Source: Syntrophosphaera sp035450685 (GTDB lineage Bacteria; Cloacimonadota; Cloacimonadia; Cloacimonadales; Cloacimonadaceae). Taken from it: DNA of 64,000 bases. Positions within the stretch are counted from its first letter, which is position 1, and every line of letters begins with the position of its first letter. Positions 52,342-59,720 of the stretch are shown here, piece by piece. The stretch covers positions 1 through 64,000 of the forward strand of contig DAOTNF010000012.1 in assembly GCA_035450685.1 (NCBI GenBank), read 5' to 3'. A model generated the notes under the pieces. That model was not told the DNA's origin. It did no database searches and was given only the letters and a program-made list of their open reading frames with translations. The position numbers and the translations under genes are program-made.

Positions 52342-52615
52342 CTTTTACCTCTTTTTTGCTGAAAACTTCCGTGAACCAACCGATCACGTCCTCAAACACC
52401 GTGGTGTTCAAGGTGTAATAAACAAACTGCTTTTCCTTGCGTGAGCTGACCAGCCCCGCCTCCCGCAATACCTTGAGATGCTCGCTCAGACCGGGCAGGC
52501 TGATCTCAAAGTGCTTGGCCAGGTCTCCCGCGGAGAGGGTGCCTTCCCGGCGCAGCAAAGTCAGTATCTTGCGCCGGTTGGGGTCCGCGATGGCCTTGTA
52601 AAAAGACTGCGGCAT
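52319..52615 (-). CDS. sdpR: SdpR-like ArsR-family transcriptional repressor
   Basis: The protein has 98 residues with a winged helix: 'NRRKILTLLRREGTLSAGDL', recognition helix 'EISLPGLSEHLKVLREAGLV', wing 'SSRKEKQFVYYTL'. There is no cysteine, so it does not sense metals by the classical CxC site; this fits the SdpR subgroup. AAAGGAGATCAG precedes the ATG. It overlaps sdpI by 23 nt. The promoter region contains a direct repeat at the -10 box, consistent with autorepression. Regulation by membrane sequestration is inferred from the B. subtilis pair. Confidence 0.85.
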   Translation of the reverse strand: MPQSFYKAIADPNRRKILTLLRREGTLSAGDLAKHFEISLPGLSEHLKVLREAGLVSSRKEKQFVYYTLNTTVFEDVIGWFTEVFSKKEVKDGTTEKV

Positions 52616-52637
52616 CTGATCTCCTTTATCATTCGTC

Positions 52638-52657
52638 TTTAAGTGCTTATTTAAGTG
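52638..52657 (-). promoter_or_regulatory. Putative SdpR operator
   Basis: The plus strand reads TTTAAGTG-CTTA-TTTAAGTG, a perfect 8-nt direct repeat with 12-nt period that covers the -10 box of the sdpR promoter. A+T-rich repeats of this kind at the promoter are usual for ArsR-type autoregulation. Confidence 0.45.
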
Positions 52658-52674
52658 AACGCCGAATATGTCAA
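52646..52674 (-). promoter_or_regulatory. Candidate promoter for sdpR-sdpI
   Basis: On the minus strand TTGACA (52669-52674), a 17-nt spacer and AATAAG (52646-52651). The weak -10 coincides with the direct repeat. The distance to the ATG at 52615 is about 30 nt. Confidence 0.5.
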
Positions 52675-52726
52675 GAACTATATTTCGGTATTTACTTAAT
52701 TACCCCGAAAGTATCGGAGGAAAGCT

Positions 52727-52813
52727 ATGTTTAGCGATAAATCAGGACAAGCGGGAACAAGGCAGAATTTGGGGTTGACAGGAATTGAACACTGGAAAAG
52801 TAATGGCAGATAG
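52727..52813 (+). CDS. Possible 28-residue small protein or leader
   Basis: ATG at 52727 follows CGGAGGAAAGCT, a strong ribosome site. It encodes MFSDKSGQAGTRQNLGLT and ten further residues (ending HWKSNGR), then TAG at 52811. It is polar, with no signal peptide or Cys. It ends 40 nt before the AAA+ gene and is divergent from sdpR. It could be a leader controlling the AAA+/VWA genes or a small secreted or regulatory peptide. There is no homology evidence. Confidence 0.4.
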   Translation: MFSDKSGQAGTRQNLGLTGIEHWKSNGR

Positions 52814-52853
52814 AGGATATCTGCAACAAGCGGTATTCTGCCAGGAGCAAAAT

Positions 52854-53981
52854 ATGACAAAGCTTCGTTTCCCGTTTATGGCGATCATCGGCCAGGACGA
52901 ATTGAGCCTGGCCCTGATCCTGAACTTGGTAAATCCCCGCATCGGAGGCGTGTTGATCCGTGGCACCAAGGGAACCGGCAAGAGCACGGCTGTTTACGGC
53001 CTGCCTCAGATCGCGCCCCTGATCAAGGTCCATGAGTCCTGTAACTACAACTGCTCCCCGGATGAACCCCAGAGGTGGTGCCCATTCTGCAAGTCACGGC
53101 AAACACACACCGTAATCGAAAAAGAGGTGGAAGTCGTCAACCTGCCCATGAACATCTCGGAAGAGAACCTGTCCGGCAGAATAGATGTGGAAAGGCTGCT
53201 CAAGACCGGCGACAAGGTCTTTACTCCCGGCCTCCTGGCCAAAGCCCACAGGCAGATACTCTACATCGATGAAGTGAACCTCATCCCGGATCACATCACC
53301 GACAGCTTGCTCGATGTGGTGGCGTCAGGCGTCAACACAGTCGAGCGGGAGGGATTCTCCGTGCAGCACGACGCCAGATCACTTCTCATCGGCACCATGA
53401 ACAGCGAGGAAGGGGAGCTCAGGCCCCAGATTCTGGACCGTTTCCCCCTTTCTGTGACCATCAACACCATCCGCGATGTCGATGACAGGCAGGAGATCAT
53501 CCGCCGCAACTTCGCCTTTGAAAACGACCCCGCCCAGTTTGTGGAGAGCTTCAGGGACGTAAGCGGGATGATGAAGCAATCCATCCTGACCGCGCGGGAA
53601 AAGCTCCCGGAAACAACCATCCCGGAAAGCTTGGTGAAGAAAGTGGTCGATTTCTGCGTTCATTATATGGTCGATGGGCACCGCCCTGAGATAGTGATCG
53701 TCAAAACCGCCCTGGCTTACGCTGCCCTGGAGCTGAAACCAGTTGTCGAGGCCAAACATGTAAAAATGGCGATGAAGCTCGCCTTGCTGCACCGGACGCG
53801 TGACGGCGGGCTGAAAAAGGCGGTAAACGCCTCCGATATTGATGGCTGGTTTGAGGGCGTCAAAACAGACCCTGAACCGGATCAGGCCTTCTCCATGGAA
53901 TACGATTCGCAGAACTTGAGCATTCTGAAAGGAGGATACCTGTCCCCATCAAAAAAATCCGTGAAAGCCTCGCCGAATTAA
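52854..53981 (+). CDS. BchI/ChlI-like AAA+ ATPase (magnesium-chelatase type)
   Basis: The protein has 375 residues from the ATG at 52854 (CAGGAGCAAAAT). Walker A 'GTKGTGKST' (about residues 39-47), Walker B 'ILYIDEVNLI', sensor 1 'LIGTMNSEEGELRPQILDRF', and a cysteine-bearing insertion ('CNYNCSPDEPQRWCPFCK') in the position of the chelatase helix-2 insert. Adjacent VWA gene makes this an I/D-type pair. Magnesium and cobalt chelatases also need a large H/N subunit, absent here, so it may be a general MoxR-like or metal-insertion machine. Start of an operon with the next gene. Confidence 0.85.
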   Translation: MTKLRFPFMAIIGQDELSLALILNLVNPRIGGVLIRGTKGTGKSTAVYGLPQIAPLIKVHESCNYNCSPDEPQRWCPFCKSRQTHTVIEKEVEVVNLPMNISEENLSGRIDVERLLKTGDKVFTPGLLAKAHRQILYIDEVNLIPDHITDSLLDVVASGVNTVEREGFSVQHDARSLLIGTMNSEEGELRPQILDRFPLSVTINTIRDVDDRQEIIRRNFAFENDPAQFVESFRDVSGMMKQSILTAREKLPETTIPESLVKKVVDFCVHYMVDGHRPEIVIVKTALAYAALELKPVVEAKHVKMAMKLALLHRTRDGGLKKAVNASDIDGWFEGVKTDPEPDQAFSMEYDSQNLSILKGGYLSPSKKSVKASPN

Positions 53982-53986
53982 GCTTA

Positions 53987-55315
53987 TTGCTCGGCGGCGG
54001 GGCTGACGATGACTGCCCTCAGCGGCGCAGTCTGGTCAAACTCATACTCAAGCAGGTTCAGCATCAGGAATTGACAGCCGAAGAGCTGGAGAGGCTCAAA
54101 TACTGGGACGATATCTGGGAATTCTTCGAGAAACAGCCGGAAACCCTCGAGACCTTGCAGGGGATTTACGCCCTCTATTCCAATCCTGATTATCAGTTCA
54201 TAGAGTTTGAGGCGGATACTACCGCTAAAGCGCTATCCCCCTTCAATCGCTTGTTTGCCGATCGCCTGAGCCTCAGGGAAGTCATCGCGATCGCCTATAG
54301 TTTTGTGAAAAGCAAATTTGTGGAAGAACCGGAAGCCAAAACCCAAATCAAGGGAGTGGCAAAAGAAGACAAACAATCAGCCACCACCTTCGATGTGCAA
54401 CTGGCAACGCAGGAGATCGGCAAAATAGGCTTCAAGCGCAAGAAGATCACAAACTTCAAGCATGGTGCCGGAATGGCTCACGCCACCGGGCCGGTCGTAT
54501 CCTGGTCGGCAAACCGCCACTATAACGCCCGCCTGGCCATCTATCAGACCGTCAGGGCTGCAATCTGTGACGGGGCGTTCTCCCGCAAGCCTTTTGGGAT
54601 TCAAATCTCCGACCGCCATTTCCGCTACCCCGTCTATCAGTCCAAACAAAGCTTCAACATCATGCTGGTGCTGGATGTCAGCAATTCTGTGAGGTGGATT
54701 CTGAAATACATCGAAAAGATCATCACGATGCTGACCGCCCAAGCCAGCGCCGCAAAGGATAAACTCGGCCTGATTGTTTTCCAGGAAGACCGCGCGCAGA
54801 TCATGCACTATCCCATCAGCAACATCCGCCATGTGATCGGCACGATAAACACCCTGGCGCCCAAGGGGAAAACTCCCCTGGCGGACGGCATAAAACTGGC
54901 GTTGCAGACCCTGGAGCACAGCAGATTCCAGGTGACGGGCATGTCCAACGCCATTGTGCTGCTTTCGGATTGCTTTCCGGAGCCCATTACCGGAGAGTAT
55001 GAGGATCAGTTGGAAGAACCTGCCTGCCAGGATATTCTGAGCGTCTGCGACAGGATCGCCACGGCAAAGATCAAGTTCCTCATCATCAACCCTGGCATCA
55101 ACGGCGCCAAAGGCTATCAGAAACACCTTGGCTACAGGCTGGGGACACTTGCCGCCGAGCGTGCGGAAGGAAGCTTCCTGAATCTGACAGCAGACATCAA
55201 CCGGAGCGGCGACCCCAACGCTAGGGACTACGTGTTTTCAGAGAAGATGATGCATAAGTTCATGCAGGAAATCAGTGAGTTTAGGACGGGAGGCTCTGAG
55301 CAAAGCCCATTCTGA
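53987..55315 (+). CDS. BchD/CobT-like VWA-domain protein
   Basis: About 442 residues from a TTG at 53987, beginning 5 nt after the AAA+ stop. The C-terminal von Willebrand A domain (about 215-420) has a MIDAS start 'LVLDVSNSV' (DxSxS), 'GLIVFQEDRAQI', and 'KGKTPLADGIKLAL' supplying the conserved Thr, and 'VLLSDCFPEP'. The N-terminal 200 residues are helical. The open frame continues upstream with no ATG/GTG/TTG until inside the AAA+ gene, yet AAAGGAGGA lies at 53928-53936, a good site with no standard start at usual spacing. A nonstandard start (ATC at 53948) or coupling may operate. Chelatase D-like partner of the AAA+ protein. Confidence 0.8.
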   Translation: MLGGGADDDCPQRRSLVKLILKQVQHQELTAEELERLKYWDDIWEFFEKQPETLETLQGIYALYSNPDYQFIEFEADTTAKALSPFNRLFADRLSLREVIAIAYSFVKSKFVEEPEAKTQIKGVAKEDKQSATTFDVQLATQEIGKIGFKRKKITNFKHGAGMAHATGPVVSWSANRHYNARLAIYQTVRAAICDGAFSRKPFGIQISDRHFRYPVYQSKQSFNIMLVLDVSNSVRWILKYIEKIITMLTAQASAAKDKLGLIVFQEDRAQIMHYPISNIRHVIGTINTLAPKGKTPLADGIKLALQTLEHSRFQVTGMSNAIVLLSDCFPEPITGEYEDQLEEPACQDILSVCDRIATAKIKFLIINPGINGAKGYQKHLGYRLGTLAAERAEGSFLNLTADINRSGDPNARDYVFSEKMMHKFMQEISEFRTGGSEQSPF

Positions 55316-55428
55316 CTGCCAGCATGGAGTTCATTGAGCCTTTCCCGGCTGCAAATCTTCCCCAGCCGCAATGGCGCAATGGGCTTCATGCGGGGAAAGC
55401 CAGTTTTAACAACGCAAGCGCAACAGCA

Positions 55429-57072
55429 TCAGCCGATCTCTATCACCTCATCCACGATCTGCCTGGTTTCCGCCTTGTGCGAGATGATGATGATAAACAT
55501 ATCCTTGGGCAGGTTGCGGATGGTCTCATGGATCAGCGCTTCGCTGGCGGAGTCGATATTGGAGGTAGGCTCGTCCAGGATCAGCAGCCGGGGGTTTTTC
55601 AGCAGGCCCCGGGCGATCGCGATGCGCTGTTTTTGTCCGGTGGAAAGATTGATGCCGTTCGCTCCCAGGAGGGTGTCATACTTTTCCGGCTGCCTGGCCA
55701 CAAACTCGGACACATTCGCCAATTCCGCGGCGCGGTACACCTCATCCTCGCTCGCTTTTTGGTTTCCCAAAAGGATGTTTTGATAGATGGTGCCGTCGAT
55801 CACGAAGGGTTCCTGCTCCACGTATGACGCCTGTCTGCGCACGGATTGGATGGACTCTTTGTTCAGGGCGGTGCCGTCAAACAGTATCTCCCCCTTGTCG
55901 GGGCAATATATCCCCATCATCAACATCGCCAGAGTGGTTTTGCCCGTTCCTGATTTGCCGGACAGCATATAAATGATCCCAGGCTTCATTGTATAATTGA
56001 AGTTTTTGATGACCGGACTGTCCGCCTGATAGGCAAAAGACAGATCCCGAAACCTGATTTCCCTGCCGATAACGATCTTACTGTCGCCCTGCCGCTCAAA
56101 TTCCGGCTCCAGGTTAAGGTAATCCCGCAGCCTTTCATAGAGGGGGATGTTCTTGCGGAAGTTGACTACATTATCCACCAGCAACGCCAATGGCGAGCGG
56201 ATCATCTGAAATATCGTGATAAAGGCAAAAAGCCCGCCAAATGTCAGTTTGCCCCGGATTATCGCCACTCCTCCGCCCACCAGGATCAGTACATAACAGA
56301 ATTCCCGGATTGCCAAAGCATACGATCCCTGGATATAACTCTTCTTCACATAACTTACAAACATATTGTAGTACTTGCGGAACGACGCAAAGAGACGGCT
56401 GGCAAACATCTGGTGCAGATCGTAAATCTTTACCAGAAAGGTGGCCATCACCGATTCCTGCAGGGAGCTGTTGTGATTCGTGTAATGCTCCAGAAGGGGT
56501 GCTTGCTTCTTTGCCAGCACGGATCCCCAATAGTGGCTTAGCCAGGCGTTTAGCAGCAACAGCAGGACAACGGCAACCGTCAGGTATATGTTCAACATCG
56601 CCAGCAGCACCAGCGCCACCAGCAACTGTATCGCTTCATTGCACATCCTGACCACCGATGCCATGAAAGATTCCAGAATCATGAGCGTGTCATTCTGGAT
56701 CCGGTTGAAGATATAAGGCCCCGATTGGCGGTAGTATTCCTGCATGGGCATGTTGTGAATGCGCTTCACAATGTCTTTGCGCATCCTGATCACCGTCAGG
56801 ATATTCAGCCGGCTCATCATGATTTCCTGGTAATAGCCAAACACGCAGCTTACCATGGTCAGGATGAAATACAGCAACGCGGCAGAGATCAGCAGGATGA
56901 TGTTTTTGGAGGGAATGATATTGTCGATGATGTGCTTGCTGATGTAGGGCAGTCCCATCGACACCACGGAACAAGCCACAATGATCACCAAAATCAGCAG
57001 AATCTTGAACCGGTAGCGGTAAAAGTACTTCCTGAGCAGATAATAAATCAAGCCAAGATTTTCATTTTTCAT
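55429..57072 (-). CDS. ABC exporter (fused permease-ATPase)
   Basis: The protein has 547 residues from the ATG at 57072 (the TTG at 57087 is an alternative). A six-helix exporter domain (about 1-310) precedes the ATPase: Walker A 'SGKSGTGKTT' (from about 371), signature 'LSTGQKQRIAIARGLL', Walker B 'LLILDEPTSNID' and H-loop 'IISHKAE'. The end, 'QIVDEVIEIG', is about 25 residues short of usual because the last strand and helix are absent. There is no peptidase C39 domain. It is more A+T-rich than neighbours by eye. It faces the AAA+/VWA operon convergently. Substrate unknown; a peptide or lipid is possible. Confidence 0.88.
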   Translation of the reverse strand: MKNENLGLIYYLLRKYFYRYRFKILLILVIIVACSVVSMGLPYISKHIIDNIIPSKNIILLISAALLYFILTMVSCVFGYYQEIMMSRLNILTVIRMRKDIVKRIHNMPMQEYYRQSGPYIFNRIQNDTLMILESFMASVVRMCNEAIQLLVALVLLAMLNIYLTVAVVLLLLLNAWLSHYWGSVLAKKQAPLLEHYTNHNSSLQESVMATFLVKIYDLHQMFASRLFASFRKYYNMFVSYVKKSYIQGSYALAIREFCYVLILVGGGVAIIRGKLTFGGLFAFITIFQMIRSPLALLVDNVVNFRKNIPLYERLRDYLNLEPEFERQGDSKIVIGREIRFRDLSFAYQADSPVIKNFNYTMKPGIIYMLSGKSGTGKTTLAMLMMGIYCPDKGEILFDGTALNKESIQSVRRQASYVEQEPFVIDGTIYQNILLGNQKASEDEVYRAAELANVSEFVARQPEKYDTLLGANGINLSTGQKQRIAIARGLLKNPRLLILDEPTSNIDSASEALIHETIRNLPKDMFIIIISHKAETRQIVDEVIEIG

Positions 57073-57186
57073 ATTCTTTGTCCCCAATTGGCAAACTGGA
57101 GGTTTTCCGGTAAAGTGTCAAGCACAAAATCCCACCTTTCCCTTTGCCGCAAAATCTTCCGCTAAACCATGCCTCCACACCCGCTT

Positions 57187-57305
57187 CGCTCCCCTTTGCA
57201 TCCTGTAGATTTCCTGGGGTTTACCTGGGGTCATCCTTAACTTCGCAACCACATACCTAAGGATGATACCCCAAAAACCAGTGGTGGCAAAGGAGGGCGG
57301 TATCC
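57187..57305 (-). repeat. D/E-family intergenic element, E form, copy 7
   Basis: Reversed copy with the same edges and centre as at 43453-43570 ('CGCTCCCCTTTGCATCCTGT', 'CATCCTTAACTTCGCAACC', 'AAGGATGATACC'). The right edge reads 'caaaggagggcggtatccag' and continues directly into module C. Confidence 0.85.
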
Positions 57306-57611
57306 AGACAGGACTTCGTGGTGTCGTGATGTCGTGGTGGGGTGGTGAAAAAGAAATAGAACGCGGATGACAGGATCTTTGCAGGTGGAAAGGTAGAAAG
57401 GTGGAATGGTGGAAAGGTTCCCCAAAAATAAGTCCACCAGGCTACATACTGTGTCATCCCGGGCAAGCGCACGCTTGACCCGGGATCCAGTCTTTTAGAA
57501 ACAAGCACCAAATCCTGAAACTAAACCCCATAATCCCAATCCGCAGTGATCTGCGCCTTTTATCCGCGTATATCTGCGCGAACTCCTTGACCCGGGATCC
57601 AGTGCCCAGGG

Positions 57612-57693
57612 GTGGCAAAGTCCGTTTGCCACAGAGACCGGAGGTCTTTTCCAACAGGCAACTCCGTTGCCTCTGCCGAACAGACTTCGGCAG
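57612..57693 (-). repeat. Four-hairpin element A, copy 5
   Basis: GTGGCAAA/TTTGCCAC (57612-57632), AGAGACC/GGTCTTT (from 57633), GGCAAC/GTTGCC (57657-57671) and CTGCCGAA/TTCGGCAG (57673-57693). One base of the second stem is changed; the other stems are perfect. Confidence 0.85.
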
Positions 57694-57753
57694 CCCTAAA
57701 GTTATCCGCATGACCCGGGATCCAGTCTTCTGAAGACCGTTTGAAGTCCGCAG

Positions 57754-57796
57754 CCAAACAAAACCCGCCGGCCTGAAATGTTTCAGCATCGGCGGG
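57754..57796 (-). terminator. Rho-independent terminator of the 57837..59639 transcript
   Basis: On the minus strand CCCGCCG (57790-57796) pairs with CGGCGGG (57764-57770) around a nested CTGAAA-CA-TTTCAG stem, and TTTTGTTT follows directly (57763-57756). It lies 41 nt after the stop of the TPR-like gene and probably ends the pfkA-led operon. Confidence 0.8.
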
Positions 57797-57836
57797 CAGA
57801 AAACCTGAGTATGCTTCAGGCTAAATCAGAAATTCG

Positions 57837-59639
57837 TTACTCCATCTCTTCAAAATCGGCGGCATCCGCGTCGGGGTCGGGCATAGTGGCGGCAAAGTCC
57901 AGCAGGGGCTGCCAGTCCGGATGTTCGGCGATGGGGTCGTCTGCCATGGTGAGCAGCATGCTTGTGCCAATGGCGCCCTTTTCCACCATCAGGCGCAAAG
58001 TGGCGATGGCCTTGGCGTAATCTTTTTCCAGATAGTGCGCGTTCGCCAGAAAAAACAGCAGGTCAGGGTTTTCCAGCCAGGCGGGATTCCTGTCGGTCTC
58101 CCGGAGCATCAGGGCGTATTTGCCGTTCTCGTAGAGCGACTGGCAAAAACCCAGCACTGCCCCGTCGGCGGCTTCGGCGGCGTTCTCATAGCCGGAGCCG
58201 ATCTTTGCCTGCGCGGCAGAGAGATGGGAGCGGCGCAGCAGGTCGATGCGGCCAAAATCCGCCATGAACTTGTAGATGAGCCCGTAAAGCTGCTCCGGGG
58301 CTTTGGTGGAGAGCACCTTTTGGAAGAGGTTGCTGGAAGGATCGTCCTTTTTGGCGGCGAGGTTATAAAGCAGGGAACCGACGATAGCGGAAAGGCTTTC
58401 GGGATATAGTTTCAGGTGGTTGGCGATATACTTTTTGTCTTTCTTGATGGACTTGCTGCGTTCCGCGCGCAGGGGATCCTGGGCATCCGCCTGGCCAAAG
58501 TAGTTCAGGTAATACTCGTTGATCAGGCGGTAGCCATAGCTCTCTTTGGGATGGGCTTTGGCGAGCTTGCGGCCTTCGTGCAGCTTGTCGCCTTCGTTGG
58601 AGCTGACCCGCGCCAGCAGGTAGCGCACCAGGGGGTCTTTGCTGTCGGAGCGGAAGGCATCTTGATAGACGGTTTGCGCCTGATCGCGGTTGAAGGCGTT
58701 CCAGGAATCCTGAAAGGCCTCCGCCGCCCGGAAGTCGCCCCGGTGGAGCAGCAAGTCCGCCAGCTTGCCTTGTTGTCCCGTTTCATGATAGCTAAGTGCA
58801 AGGCAGAAAATCACATACTGGTTTTCCCAATAGTGCGGTTCCGCGCCAAAAAAGTCGATAACCGCCTGGTAGTCTTTGGCTCTGTCAAAGTAATAAGCTG
58901 CCAGCAGTCCAGCTTTTTCGGCAAGGTCGCGGGTCACCTTGTCCGGACTGCCGCTGGCGCGGAGCAGGTTGATGTGGCAGCGCAGGATGGGGTGATACTT
59001 TTCGATGGGCAGAATCTGGCTGAGGTCATACTCCGCCAGCCAGCGTTCCTTGCTGTCCCAGGCCTGGCGGAAGGCAAGCTCGGCTGCTTCGGGATCGTCC
59101 AGCATCACATTGCGGAAGACAGCCGCCATGCGCCCATATCTGGCCTGGGGGAAGGCCTGGCAATAGTGTTCGATGCTTGGCAGGTCGGCGGCCAGGTCTC
59201 CTTCGGGCAAAGGGTTTTCCTGATCGGGACTGCCCTTGTAAGCCAGATCGGTGAGATGGGTGAAGAGCAGCGACTGATAGCCTCCCTCGAACTGGGGAAA
59301 ATCGCGGATCAGATCGCGGGACAGGGCTGCGCGGGTGACCATGTTGGCCTCGGCGGAGGCGGTCAGAAAACGCCACTTGGGCTGTTCTGGATGGGCGGCA
59401 ATTGCCCGGGACAGATAGTCCACATAGGCGCTGTCCGCCAGTTGAGACCACATGTATCCGGCGAAGAGCAGTTCGTCCAGATCATCGTTTTCCTGCAAAA
59501 AGCTTTGGGCGAGGGGGCCGAATTCCTCAGCCGGGGGTTTTTGGGAAAAGCGGCCAAAAAGTTCCTCGATATTCATCGCCGCGGCGCTGCCCGCCAGGAG
59601 CAGCAACAGCAGCATCAGCAAGTGCTTGCGTAGGGTCAT
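57837..59639 (-). CDS. Secreted/periplasmic TPR-like helical-repeat protein
   Basis: The protein has 600 residues from the ATG at 59639 (GGAG at 5 nt); a longer frame from 59708 has no ribosome site. Signal peptide (MTLRKHLLMLLLLLLAGSAAA). Repeated helix pairs with Tyr/Ala/Leu spacing ('AGYMWSQLADSAYVDYLSRA', 'LLFFLANAHYLEKDYAKAIA') indicate a TPR/Sel1-like solenoid, and the acidic tail (DADAADFEEME) closes it. It is probably a periplasmic or outer-membrane scaffold protein; no catalytic motif. It follows the M6 protease gene by 81 nt. Confidence 0.75.
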   Translation of the reverse strand: MTLRKHLLMLLLLLLAGSAAAMNIEELFGRFSQKPPAEEFGPLAQSFLQENDDLDELLFAGYMWSQLADSAYVDYLSRAIAAHPEQPKWRFLTASAEANMVTRAALSRDLIRDFPQFEGGYQSLLFTHLTDLAYKGSPDQENPLPEGDLAADLPSIEHYCQAFPQARYGRMAAVFRNVMLDDPEAAELAFRQAWDSKERWLAEYDLSQILPIEKYHPILRCHINLLRASGSPDKVTRDLAEKAGLLAAYYFDRAKDYQAVIDFFGAEPHYWENQYVIFCLALSYHETGQQGKLADLLLHRGDFRAAEAFQDSWNAFNRDQAQTVYQDAFRSDSKDPLVRYLLARVSSNEGDKLHEGRKLAKAHPKESYGYRLINEYYLNYFGQADAQDPLRAERSKSIKKDKKYIANHLKLYPESLSAIVGSLLYNLAAKKDDPSSNLFQKVLSTKAPEQLYGLIYKFMADFGRIDLLRRSHLSAAQAKIGSGYENAAEAADGAVLGFCQSLYENGKYALMLRETDRNPAWLENPDLLFFLANAHYLEKDYAKAIATLRLMVEKGAIGTSMLLTMADDPIAEHPDWQPLLDFAATMPDPDADAADFEEME

Positions 59640-59720
59640 CGGTTCTCCATTTATGGGCGCATGCGCGCCTCTTTCATGTTCTTGGTGCGGAGGGGCAGTC
59701 CCCGCCACGTGTTCAATATA

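Larger units (their letters stand above)
57187..57730 (-). repeat. Composite intergenic repeat island 4 (modules E-C-B-F-A, reversed)
   Basis: E-form element (57187-57305), module C (57301-57420), module B (57451-57491), module F (about 57541-57585), a partial B (about 57590-57608), four-hairpin A (57612-57693) and a final partial B (57714-57730). Read on the minus strand this is A-F-B-C-E, the same order as island 1. It fills the gap between the exporter and the TPR-like gene, 57073-57836, apart from a terminator at its right edge. Confidence 0.85.
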
